Part shown: positions 24,121-31,847 of the stretch, in pieces
Layout of the letters: each line of letters opens with the position of its first letter
Numbering within the stretch: position 1 is the stretch's first letter
Source of the DNA: a bacterium
Lineage (GTDB): Bacteria; Muiribacteriota; UBA9980
DNA length: 41,125 bases
Reading direction: 5' to 3'
Assembly: GCA_029571125.1 (NCBI GenBank)
Contig: JAKPTH010000705.1
Span: 1-41,125 of the forward strand
Program-made: the position numbers and the translations under genes
The notes under the pieces: model-generated
The model's database searches: none
What the model was told of the DNA's origin: nothing
The model's input: only the letters and a program-made list of their open reading frames with translations

Positions 24121-24555
24121 TTATTTACGGTTCCAGCAGAGCCAGTAAAGGCCGAGGTCTTTCATCAGTTTGGTAAAACTGTTAAAATCCACGGGTTTGA
24201 CCACGTAACTGTTGACGTGATGGGTGTAAGCTTTTGCTATATCAGTCTCCGCGTCTGAAGTCGTAAGAACCACAACGGGTATGTTTCTCAGCGCTTCGTC
24301 CCGCTTGATCTCTTTAAGGACTTCGATGCCGTCTATTTTTGGAAGCCTTAAATCCAGAAGGATGAGCTGCGGCATCGGATAGGCCGAGTCGTCGGCGTAC
24401 TTGCCGCGTCTGAAAAGATAATCGAGCGCGGCGGCGCCGTCTTCCACCCACATGATTTTATTGGCCACGAGATGGTCTTCGAAATTCCGCATGACCAGCT
24501 CCGCGTGAGCCGAATTGTCTTCGATAAGCAATATGGTTAAAGGGCAGCCTTCCAT
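24121..24555 (-). CDS. Rcp1-like single-domain response regulator
   Basis: 144 aa, a receiver domain only. The acidic pair is in LLIEDNSAH, the phospho-acceptor is Asp68 (LILLDLRLPKIDG), Thr is in VVLTTSD and Lys in SYVVKPVDFNSF. The extra loop FRRGKYADDSAYPMPQ and the C-terminal KPVDF...F pattern are those of Rcp1-type regulators, which pair with PAS/GAF kinases such as cyanobacterial phytochromes. With no output domain, it probably shuttles phosphate between the PocR kinase encoded upstream and the hybrid kinase downstream. The start overlaps the kinase stop by one base (TAATG) behind a strong GGAGGAAA site inside the kinase gene. Confidence 0.93.
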   Translation of the reverse strand: MEGCPLTILLIEDNSAHAELVMRNFEDHLVANKIMWVEDGAAALDYLFRRGKYADDSAYPMPQLILLDLRLPKIDGIEVLKEIKRDEALRNIPVVVLTTSDAETDIAKAYTHHVNSYVVKPVDFNSFTKLMKDLGLYWLCWNRK

Positions 24556-26213
24556 TATATTTCCTCCGTTTTTATTTCGGGAAGCGAAAAGTAAAAAACG
24601 CTTCCATGGCCCGGGCCGTCTGATTCGACCCAGGCTTTTCCGCCGTGGACTTCGGCGATTCTTTTTACCAGGGCGAGGCCGATGCCAGTGCCCGAGCTGG
24701 CGGTGTTGAGCTTATTGAACAGGCCGAAAACGTTTTCGAAATATTTGCTTTCTATTCCGATTCCGTTGTCTTTAACGTATACGGTGGTTAAACCGTCCGA
24801 TGATCGCGCGCCGATTTCGATTACCGGGTCGGCGTCGTCGCGTTTGAATTTTATGGCGTTTTCGACCAGGTTTTGAACTATTTCGAATATCCGCTTGCGG
24901 TCGGCGAAAATAAAAGGCAGTTCGCCGGCGGTTTTTATAGCTGCGCGATTTGCGGCTATCGTCGAAGATAAAAGTTCGGCGACTTCCGAAATCAGCTCGC
25001 CCAGAGAAAAGCGTTTGGGAGGATTGATTATCCTGCCGATTCTTGACAGCTCGAGCAGGTCGTCGAGAAGAAAGGCCATTTTGTCGGCAGCGTCGGCTAT
25101 GCGTTTAATATCGCTTTTAATACGCTTTTCGTCGCCGCGCGCCATGTCGGAATCCAGCATCCCGAGGAATCCCTTGATGGTTATGAGCGGGCTTTTGAGA
25201 TCGTGTGAAACCGTGTATGTGAATCTCTCCAGCTCGGCGTTTTTGCTTTCGAGTTCCTTGATGAATTTTTCACGTTCGAGTTCCGCCAGCTTATTCGCGG
25301 TTATATCAAAAAATATAGTGGCGAAATGGTCCGGCTCGAAAGAAAAAACTGAAATCGAAAAATATTTGTTCATGGGCGCGAAATAAGTTTCGAACTGGAA
25401 AGTCGTATTATCGATGGCGACTGAGGAAAATTCTTTTAAATAAGGCGGCTTATCGACTTTGTAAACCTCGGTGGCGGTTTTGCCGGCCACGTCTTCTTTT
25501 TTGAGGCCTATTATTTTTTCGTATTGCTGGTTAATGTAGATTATTATATGATTTTCGGCTTCGCCGTCGGCGCCGAAAACGATTTTGTGAAGAGCGGCGC
25601 CTTCGTTCATGGCGTTGAAAAGAGAGAAAAAAGTGTTTTCGGTTTTTTTCAGCCTGATGTCGGCGAGAAGCCGGCGGCACTTAGAGTTTCCGGTTTCTAC
25701 AAGCGTTTTAAGCAGCAGCTTGTAATAATCCAGAATGGATTGGACTTTTTGCCGGCTGAAAACCGGCACTTTCGAGAGCGTATCGAGATATTCGGCTTCG
25801 TCGAATCCGAATGTTTTAGCCCTTTCTTTGAACGAATCGATATCTTTTTCGTCGTTTTCGCAGAAAAACTGTCCGAGAAAAAGGGTGGCCATGTTCACGC
25901 CGTCTATTATGATGGGTGAAGCCATGTCCCAGAGGCAGTTTAAACATTTGTATTCGATGAAGCGCGCTTCTTCGTTGAGATGCTCGCTTATGAAAGCGTC
26001 GCTTTTGAAGCACAGCTGACGGCATTGCGGATGTACGCGGTGAAATTTCGTGCAGATATCCTGCCAGCCCGCCGCGACGTAAATGGTATTATCGACGCCG
26101 ATTATGCCGATTGGAAAGCCCGCGGAAAAATATATAAGATCGGCCATTTGCTGCAGGCTTTTTACGTCGATGATGTCGGGGAGTTTAATGCTTTTGATGT
26201 CGATGCTATTCAT
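24555..26213 (-). CDS. PocR-PAS sensor histidine kinase
   Basis: 552 aa and soluble. Residues about 8-170 form a PocR sensory domain, with cysteines in HPQCRQLCFKSD and YKCLNCLWDMASPI at the family's conserved positions. PocR domains bind small ligands such as 1,3-propanediol, or may hold a metal through these cysteines. A PAS domain (about 190-310) follows, then a coiled coil and HisKA with TVSHDLKSPL (His337). The HATPase has NLVENAIKF, DNGIGIE and GTGIGLALV, all intact. The HisKA type matches kinases that pair with Rcp1-like regulators, and such a regulator is the next gene. It is the first gene of the minus-strand phosphorelay operon, read from the promoter at 26264-26293. Confidence 0.92.
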   Translation of the reverse strand: MNSIDIKSIKLPDIIDVKSLQQMADLIYFSAGFPIGIIGVDNTIYVAAGWQDICTKFHRVHPQCRQLCFKSDAFISEHLNEEARFIEYKCLNCLWDMASPIIIDGVNMATLFLGQFFCENDEKDIDSFKERAKTFGFDEAEYLDTLSKVPVFSRQKVQSILDYYKLLLKTLVETGNSKCRRLLADIRLKKTENTFFSLFNAMNEGAALHKIVFGADGEAENHIIIYINQQYEKIIGLKKEDVAGKTATEVYKVDKPPYLKEFSSVAIDNTTFQFETYFAPMNKYFSISVFSFEPDHFATIFFDITANKLAELEREKFIKELESKNAELERFTYTVSHDLKSPLITIKGFLGMLDSDMARGDEKRIKSDIKRIADAADKMAFLLDDLLELSRIGRIINPPKRFSLGELISEVAELLSSTIAANRAAIKTAGELPFIFADRKRIFEIVQNLVENAIKFKRDDADPVIEIGARSSDGLTTVYVKDNGIGIESKYFENVFGLFNKLNTASSGTGIGLALVKRIAEVHGGKAWVESDGPGHGSVFYFSLPEIKTEEI

Positions 26214-26263
26214 AATATCCGCTATGTTAAAAAACTCGTGAAGATGATTTTAATCTGGAATTG

Positions 26264-26293
26264 ATTCTATCAAAATAAATTAAGTAAAGTCAA
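26264..26293 (-). promoter_or_regulatory. Promoter of the phosphorelay operon (divergent)
   Basis: On the minus strand TTGACT (26293-26288) lies 18 bp before TAGAAT (26269-26264), five of six matches to the -10 consensus. Transcription would start near 26257, some 45 bases before the kinase ATG. The -35 lies inside the left arm of the inverted repeat at 26285-26312. Confidence 0.6.
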
Positions 26294-26312
26294 TATTATT
26301 GTATTGACTTTA
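26285..26312. repeat. Perfect 11-bp inverted repeat at the divergent promoter pair
   Basis: TAAAGTCAATA (26285-26295) and TATTGACTTTA (26302-26312) are exact inverted copies with a 6-bp spacer. Each arm contains one of the two outward-facing -35 hexamers (TTGACT). A dimeric regulator binding here would control both directions. Part of the symmetry follows from having two identical -35 boxes, but 11 matching bases per arm exceed that need. Confidence 0.6.
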
Positions 26313-26332
26313 TCGATTGTTTTTAATATAAT
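26304..26332 (+). promoter_or_regulatory. Promoter of the pseudopilin operon (divergent)
   Basis: TTGACT (26304-26309), 17 bp, then a perfect TATAAT (26327-26332). Transcription would start near 26339, giving a leader of about 80 nt before the lipoprotein ATG at 26420. This is one of the best promoter matches in the window. Confidence 0.8.
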
Positions 26333-26419
26333 TTTTATAGCGGGCTTTGTCGGCCGCGCTTAATTTTTATTTTTACCGGTTTTGAATCCGGAAAGGCGGA
26401 AGGCGTTTATCGCGGCGGA

Positions 26420-27055
26420 ATGAACTTTATTACAGGCGCAAAAAAAAATATCCTGTTCATCGTTTCTTATTTTATAGCATCGCTCGCTTTCTGCCTGACA
26501 CAGGGATGCTCTTGCGAATCTAAAAAACATGAAATAAAAATACTCGAACCGGCAGGCGTCAGGGTGGATGAATTAAGAAAAGGCAGAATGATAAACGCTT
26601 TTCATGCGTATCTGAAAGAAGTAGATAATAACGCGATAATGAAGAAAATTAAAAAGAATGTCGGTTCCGCGATAATAGGCATGGCCACTACGGAGGTAAC
26701 CGTGCTGGCGCCTTACGAAGAAGCGTGCATCGAAGGCATGAAATATTACTCGGTTTCAAAATTCGACGACGCGGCCCGCTGTTTTAAAAGGGCTCTGTCG
26801 TATCCCAACGTGCCGGCTTTTAAGACTCTTGAAATTAAATTTTTACTCATGGACTCTTTGAGGCAGAGCGGCAAAGAATCCGAATATATGTCCCAGCTCA
26901 ACGAATATAAGCAGAAATATCGTGAAATAGTCATCGGCGCCGAACCGGAATTTTTGCTAAATCAGCAAAAATCCGCTATTATTTTTACGTCGCTTGAAAA
27001 ATCGGGAGAAAAGTTAAATGCCAATATTGAAACTGGTAAAACTGAACAACAGTAA
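26420..27055 (+). CDS. Small TPR-like probable lipoprotein
   Basis: 211 aa. The N-terminal hydrophobic stretch (about 11-29) ends in LTQGCSCES, a lipobox-like site that deviates from consensus (Gln at -2), with a second Cys two residues on. The middle (about 95-165) looks like one or two TPR hairpins (YYSVSKFDDAARCFKRAL...LLMDSLRQSGKESEYMSQL). It is probably tethered at the periplasmic face or outer membrane. The second lipoprotein of the operon (29777-30487) has the same GCSC junction, suggesting related roles, perhaps pilotin-like or assembly helpers for the pseudopilins. The 3' end overlaps the next gene by 38 bases. I do not recognise a named family. Confidence 0.7.
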   Translation: MNFITGAKKNILFIVSYFIASLAFCLTQGCSCESKKHEIKILEPAGVRVDELRKGRMINAFHAYLKEVDNNAIMKKIKKNVGSAIIGMATTEVTVLAPYEEACIEGMKYYSVSKFDDAARCFKRALSYPNVPAFKTLEIKFLLMDSLRQSGKESEYMSQLNEYKQKYREIVIGAEPEFLLNQQKSAIIFTSLEKSGEKLNANIETGKTEQQ

Positions 27056-29717
27056 TACGTACGCAGCCGCAGTCGGGCTTAAATCCAGGCGCGGAATGGT
27101 TTTTTACTGGGTCGTAGGCCTGGTCGTCATTCTTTACGTCATGTCGCAGTCCATTTTATATCAGATCAGAAACGAAATATTTCTCGCCAATTACATAATG
27201 CGCGCCGAAATAGTAAATTCCGTTTGCGACGCCATGATAGAGGAAGCCTTTATGGAAGTCCGCCTGCAGATGAACGACCATAAGAAGGTCCATTCGGGCG
27301 GCGATCCTTACAGCCTTCTGCGCTGCGGATGGGCGAATACAAAGCCGGCGCCGGTCACCGTAGATATTCCTATAACGCGCGTCATGGCCCAAAAAGAATT
27401 CGGAATGGACGCTTCAAATATGAGCGTCAGCGTAACATACGAGCAGGTTTCGCCCTATAAGAAAGACCTCATGGGAAACGAGCGAAAGCCTTCGGCCATG
27501 CCTCAAAAAGAGTCGTTCGGCGTTTTGAAAGTGGTGGCTAAAGCTTCTCTCGGCGATTACACCAAAGCCGTTACGGCCTGCAAGGACGTCAAAGTGGTCA
27601 AGGTGGTTCCGCCATTCCCGGATTTTTCGCTTTTTGTAAGAAACGGCGGCACCAAGATGTCCAAATATAACCACTGGCCGGCGTATCACGGCGTGGAGTC
27701 GCTCGCGTTCAGGGTCCTCAGCGGCGCGAACGCCACTAAGGCCGGAAAGATAGTTTTCGGCGGCGGCTATACCAAATACGAAGGCGAGCAGCTGCTCGGC
27801 TTCAAGCCGATGCCTAAAAAAAGCCAGGTCCAGGAAGGCGAAATGCCTATAATCATAAACCTCACCAATGCCGGCGCGCTTAACTACGACGGCGGAACGC
27901 TTTTAGGGCAGCTTCGCAGCAAAAATTTCAACTTTCCGACCGAATTGAGCGCCAAATATGATTTTTCAAGGTGCTTTCCGAGCTTCGATTTCTGGGCGCG
28001 TTCCACATTCGGCCAGGATACCAGCAAAGAGTCGCTGGCGGCAAGGCTTATAGAGCCGTCTTTGAAGTCGGGCATACCACTTCCGCCGGTAACCAAATTG
28101 TCGGTTACGCCTCCGGCGGCGTCTTCATCCTCTTCGAGCGCGTCTAAAGAAATAGAAATAGACCACCGCTGGCAGATACTGGGCGCAGGAATTGAACTCG
28201 GGCTCGACGGAGAAGATCCGCATCTTAAGCCCTTCACTCCCGGTAAACTCGCCGCTCCTGGTTATTTAAGCTATTTCGAAAATTATATAAAATTCTGCGA
28301 TACGGAAGACCGCGAGTATTTAAATCCTAAATACGCCGGAATCGACCTTTTCGCTACCGATATCCGCCCGGGGCGGGACTATCTGCAGCCGCACATAACC
28401 CATGTGTACGGAAACGTGCTTACCTGCAATCTGGAATCTTACGCCATGAACGTTAAAGACGACGCTTACATATTGCCGTGGGTCAACTTCGAAGAAAAAG
28501 ATTTCAATGCGCAAAAGTCCGTAGTTCCCAAAAAGCTGGCCGAAGAAAATACCGACCGCAGCTTCATGGAATCGCTTAAAAGCATGGTGGGGCTTACCGA
28601 AGCGCAGCGCGCTAAATTCAAATTCATACCCCATTTCGGAAAAAACAAAAAAGGCCAGGGCAAACCCATAGACACGCCGCCCGAACTTCTCGAAGCCGCC
28701 ACTCGCAAAGACGCGCAGACCGATCAGGTTATCGAAACCGACACCAAAAATATCGCGTATAAGCATGTTATGTCGCGCCCTAAATTCGGTTCCTACGACG
28801 TGTCCGAAGGCCCCGAAGTCGCTACCATCATAGACAGCGTGCCCTATAATAACAACAACGTTTCTGTAAACGAGCTCGCGGCAAAGTTCCCGCTCGATCT
28901 TGCGCCCGAAATGGCATGCTACAGTTTCGCTAACGCGAAAGATTTCATATACAACCTTTATTATATGAAAAAGCTCATACCGCCCGAAGAGTCAGAAGAC
29001 AAGCAATGGCATATTTATCTCGACGGAATATGGTACGTCGAAGGCATGAAGGCCTTCGAAGAACGTTTCCAGCAGCTCAGGCTCCCGCCCGACGCGCCTA
29101 ACGGCGGGCCGCTTTATATCAACGGCAAGGGCGTCATAGCATCGATCTTCGGGACCGATATTATGCTCAACGGCGTCATGAAAGATGAAAAGAGCGACGA
29201 CGACCTTTCCCAGCTTTCGGTCATAAGCGCGCCCAACCCGCTTTATGAAAAAATATCCAAACTGCCGCCCGAAATCCGCGACACCATATTCTCTTCCCAG
29301 AACGGCGACATATGGGTAACCGACACCTACATACAGGCCTCCGTATGCGCGGGAATAGGAACCCTTCGCTACAAAGACAATCCTAAAGTCACCGCCGCTA
29401 CCGCCGGGGCGATATTTCCGTTCCACGGCCCCGATTCCAAAAAAGAAGACCGCCAGAACAGTTTTGACAGCTTTTTTATAAGGGGCAATCTGGTCGTCAA
29501 CTATCTTAACCTCGAAAAGCTCGAGGATAAGGACGAAGCCACTAAAAAAATGACCGGCGGCGGCACCGTGGCTTACGATGAAAAAATATTCCCCGACCGC
29601 ACCGGAACGGGAGACCACGACGGCAATTATGTAGTCAATTTGAGCCAGTGCTATACTTTTTACAAGATAGAAATCGTCAAGGGCAAGGAAGAAGACGATT
29701 CGAAGCTCCAGAATTAA
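27018..29717 (+). CDS. Large GspK/PilX-like membrane-anchored protein, 899 aa
   Basis: A single N-terminal hydrophobic helix (about residues 29-52) follows a basic SRRGMVFYW junction. A prepilin-type Gly before a hydrophobic helix with no Glu at +5 is the mark of GspK/PilX-type minor pseudopilins. The rest, about 845 residues, is extracytoplasmic and beta-rich with no family I recognise; it includes a Ser-rich linker near residue 375 (AASSSSSSAS) and patches such as YINGKGVIASIFGTDIMLNG. GspK is normally near 300 aa, so this is about three times larger. The start lies inside the preceding gene behind a GGAG site, so translation is coupled. With GspI- and GspJ-like genes just downstream it may form the tip of a pseudopilus or type IV pilus. 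The function is inferred from context. Confidence 0.7.
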   Translation: MPILKLVKLNNSNTYAAAVGLKSRRGMVFYWVVGLVVILYVMSQSILYQIRNEIFLANYIMRAEIVNSVCDAMIEEAFMEVRLQMNDHKKVHSGGDPYSLLRCGWANTKPAPVTVDIPITRVMAQKEFGMDASNMSVSVTYEQVSPYKKDLMGNERKPSAMPQKESFGVLKVVAKASLGDYTKAVTACKDVKVVKVVPPFPDFSLFVRNGGTKMSKYNHWPAYHGVESLAFRVLSGANATKAGKIVFGGGYTKYEGEQLLGFKPMPKKSQVQEGEMPIIINLTNAGALNYDGGTLLGQLRSKNFNFPTELSAKYDFSRCFPSFDFWARSTFGQDTSKESLAARLIEPSLKSGIPLPPVTKLSVTPPAASSSSSSASKEIEIDHRWQILGAGIELGLDGEDPHLKPFTPGKLAAPGYLSYFENYIKFCDTEDREYLNPKYAGIDLFATDIRPGRDYLQPHITHVYGNVLTCNLESYAMNVKDDAYILPWVNFEEKDFNAQKSVVPKKLAEENTDRSFMESLKSMVGLTEAQRAKFKFIPHFGKNKKGQGKPIDTPPELLEAATRKDAQTDQVIETDTKNIAYKHVMSRPKFGSYDVSEGPEVATIIDSVPYNNNNVSVNELAAKFPLDLAPEMACYSFANAKDFIYNLYYMKKLIPPEESEDKQWHIYLDGIWYVEGMKAFEERFQQLRLPPDAPNGGPLYINGKGVIASIFGTDIMLNGVMKDEKSDDDLSQLSVISAPNPLYEKISKLPPEIRDTIFSSQNGDIWVTDTYIQASVCAGIGTLRYKDNPKVTAATAGAIFPFHGPDSKKEDRQNSFDSFFIRGNLVVNYLNLEKLEDKDEATKKMTGGGTVAYDEKIFPDRTGTGDHDGNYVVNLSQCYTFYKIEIVKGKEEDDSKLQN

Positions 29718-29776
29718 TTTTTTTCAGCCGCCGCTTAAGGCTCGGCTCAGGCTTTTAAGTAAGTGCAGGAAGTTTT

Positions 29777-30487
29777 ATGAATGACGTTATCTTAAAAATG
29801 TCTATACTGTTTTTAATGTCCCTGGTTATGGCATCCGCTTCCGGTTGCTCGTGCGGCGGCGACGATTCTTTTAAAAAGATCGATCACCGCTCTTCGCGCA
29901 CTTACGATTCAGACGCCGAAGACGAAGGATTCCGCAAGCAAAGCCGCCTTTCGTCCGTTGACGGCTCCAAAAGATATTACGGAAGCGGCGTGGATATAAT
30001 GAAAAAGAAAGAAAAAAGCGCCATCATAGAAAAACTTCAGTTCGACGGGCGCAAAGCCTTGAAAAATAAAAATTTTGTCGAGGCTGAAAAGCTCTTTTCG
30101 GAAGGCAACTATCAGGAAGCTCTTAAGCTCTATAGCACCGCCGGCGCGGCCGGAAACAACTCATATATAGAAAGGCGCGCGCTTGCCTGCAAGGTATCTA
30201 TAGACAGGGTAAGCACGCTTCAGAACGAAGAAATAAAAAAAGCCACGGCGCTTTTGAGCGACGGGCGGCCGGGCGACGCGGTAGGCATGCTCGATCATCT
30301 CGAAAAACAGGGCGAATCGGCAAACGATAATATTTACTTAAAGCAAAGCGTCAGCGGCTTGAAAATAAACGCATATTCGCAGATGGGCGACAACAAAAAA
30401 CTGATCGAAGAATATATAAAACAGGAAAAAATATCTAAGCAATTAAGCGAAACGCTTTCTAAATCATGGACGGTCCCAATAGAATAG
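29777..30487 (+). CDS. Second small TPR-like probable lipoprotein
   Basis: 236 aa. A signal peptide (about 1-23) ends in ASASGCSCGG, close to a lipobox, with Cys24 as the likely lipidated residue. A polar, Ser/Asp-rich linker follows, then TPR-like helices (about 95-215: LFSEGNYQEALKLYSTAG, ALLSDGRPGDAVGMLDHLE, AYSQMGDNKKLIEEYIKQE). The GCSC junction matches the first gene of the operon. It starts 59 bp after the 899-aa gene with an AGGAAG ribosome site and ends nine bases before the first prepilin gene. It is probably an assembly or pilotin-like factor of the pilus system; this is inferred. Confidence 0.7.
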   Translation: MNDVILKMSILFLMSLVMASASGCSCGGDDSFKKIDHRSSRTYDSDAEDEGFRKQSRLSSVDGSKRYYGSGVDIMKKKEKSAIIEKLQFDGRKALKNKNFVEAEKLFSEGNYQEALKLYSTAGAAGNNSYIERRALACKVSIDRVSTLQNEEIKKATALLSDGRPGDAVGMLDHLEKQGESANDNIYLKQSVSGLKINAYSQMGDNKKLIEEYIKQEKISKQLSETLSKSWTVPIE

Positions 30488-30496
30488 AAAGGCGAA

Positions 30497-31033
30497 GTGA
30501 GGTTATGCGGCGTGTGTTTTAAAACTTTATTTTTAAAGACGGCAATCGGCGAAAAGAATTCCGCCGGCGTCACTTTTATAGAATTGATGATAGCCATGAT
30601 GCTATTTACTCTTCTGATGTGGCCGCTGTACCAGATATTCCAGTGGTCCGCCAACAGCACCATGAAAACCGGCGATCTTACGATAGCGGCTAACGTCGCT
30701 TCGGAACTTATCGAACTTCTTAAAAACAAGCCTTTCGACGTTTTGTCGCGCCTGGACCCTAAATCGGGGCTCAAGGCGAAGATGGACGAAAAAGACATAC
30801 AGGATTTTCTCGGAAAAACTTTCGACGACAAATTTTCCAATACCGCCGGCCGGTTTATACGCAGCGTCGAAATCACTCCCACGAAGCCTATAAAAACTTC
30901 GCGCGGCGATGATTTTGCATACGTGCAGATCGTGGTTTCCGTTTACTGGACCGAGCGCACAGGCACTCAGAAAGGGCCCAAAAAGCTTTTCGCGCTCGTC
31001 GCCAACGAAAACGCGCCCCTTATAACGCAGTAA
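30497..31033 (+). CDS. Prepilin-type minor pilin, GspI/PilV-like
   Basis: 178 aa. It has a class III signal: a 24-residue basic leader ending in SAG, then VTFIELMIAMMLFTLLMWPLY with Glu at +5 of the mature protein, the prepilin peptidase (PilD/GspO) recognition pattern. The globular part is small and has Trp and Tyr in a C-terminal VQIVVSVYWTER strand, typical of GspI/PilV-type minor pseudopilins. The leader is longer than usual, and a later start is possible, but GTGAGG stands properly before this ATG. It is inserted in the inner membrane and extracted into a pilus. No peptidase, ATPase or secretin gene lies within the window, so the rest of the machine is elsewhere. Confidence 0.85.
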   Translation: MRLCGVCFKTLFLKTAIGEKNSAGVTFIELMIAMMLFTLLMWPLYQIFQWSANSTMKTGDLTIAANVASELIELLKNKPFDVLSRLDPKSGLKAKMDEKDIQDFLGKTFDDKFSNTAGRFIRSVEITPTKPIKTSRGDDFAYVQIVVSVYWTERTGTQKGPKKLFALVANENAPLITQ

Positions 31034-31082
31034 ATAAAAACCGGCACGGCGCCGGATGCAATAATTATAAAGAGAGAAAAAA

Positions 31083-31835
31083 ATGAAAAATATCCTTTTA
31101 AATAAACGCGGCCTTATTGCGCCGCCAGAAAAATCCGCCGGCGGGCGAGGCTTCACGCTGATCGAGGTCATGGTGGTTATGATGCTTTCGATAATGCTGC
31201 TGATTTCAGTGTGGCAGCTGTTCCGCATGATCACCCGGACGCAGGTTTACACTCAGGAAGAAATTTCATGCCAGCGATCGGTGCGCGTCATAGTTGAAAG
31301 GATAAAAAACGACCTGCGCGCGGCCGTATTCCCGGACGGCCTTATCGGCGATAAATTCATAATACAGGACCCGGTGGATATCAACGGCAAGGAAGTCGGC
31401 GGGGCAAGAATACGCTTCGCCAGATTTCACGGTTTCGACGATAAAGGAAAGCCCATAGTAGAAAAAGTAGTCTATATATTCGACCGCGGCAACGGACGAG
31501 TCAAACGCGCCAACTGGAGCGGCCCGTGGGAGCAGAAGAACGACTCGATAGAAAACGAAAAAATAGTCGATTCGCTAAGTTCGCTTCCTAACGGCACCAA
31601 CGGAAGTTATTTATACTTCAATACTTTTTATACCGACACCGACCGCGAAGGCTTTAAAGGCCGCCTTTTCGTATTTATAGGCCTGAAGGCCGTCTACGGT
31701 AACGACGTTAAGGTCAAGCACGAAATCAAGCTCGACCTCGTCGTGGGGCCGCGCTTTATAACGTCAAAAGACAGAGAGCCGTTCTGGAATCTAAATCCGA
31801 TGTCGCGCCTCGACGTGGAAGCTTTTCAAAAGTAA
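31083..31835 (+). CDS. Prepilin-type minor pilin, GspJ/PilW-like
   Basis: 250 aa. A 23-residue leader ends in GGRG, followed by FTLIEVMVVMMLSIMLLISVWQLF, with Phe at +1 and Glu at +5, a textbook prepilin peptidase site. The QEEISCQRSVRVIVERIKNDLRAAV stretch after the helix and the beta-rich body resemble GspJ/PilW, which caps the pseudopilus with GspI and GspK. It starts 49 bp after the I-like gene behind AGAGAG and ends 12 bp before the convergent TPR gene, with no hairpin terminator between. It is the last gene of the plus-strand pilus operon. Confidence 0.88.
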   Translation: MKNILLNKRGLIAPPEKSAGGRGFTLIEVMVVMMLSIMLLISVWQLFRMITRTQVYTQEEISCQRSVRVIVERIKNDLRAAVFPDGLIGDKFIIQDPVDINGKEVGGARIRFARFHGFDDKGKPIVEKVVYIFDRGNGRVKRANWSGPWEQKNDSIENEKIVDSLSSLPNGTNGSYLYFNTFYTDTDREGFKGRLFVFIGLKAVYGNDVKVKHEIKLDLVVGPRFITSKDREPFWNLNPMSRLDVEAFQK

Positions 31836-31847
31836 TCTTTTTTCTTA

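Noticed and set aside
28992-29618. 208-aa minus-strand ORF opposite the 899-aa gene
   Set aside because: It lies wholly antisense to a gene with a good start, SD and operon context, and has no ribosome site or family features. It is a shadow of GC-rich codon positions.
30602-31234. 210-aa minus-strand ORF across the two prepilin genes
   Set aside because: The opposite strand has two textbook prepilin N-termini. This ORF spans their junction and shows no domain.
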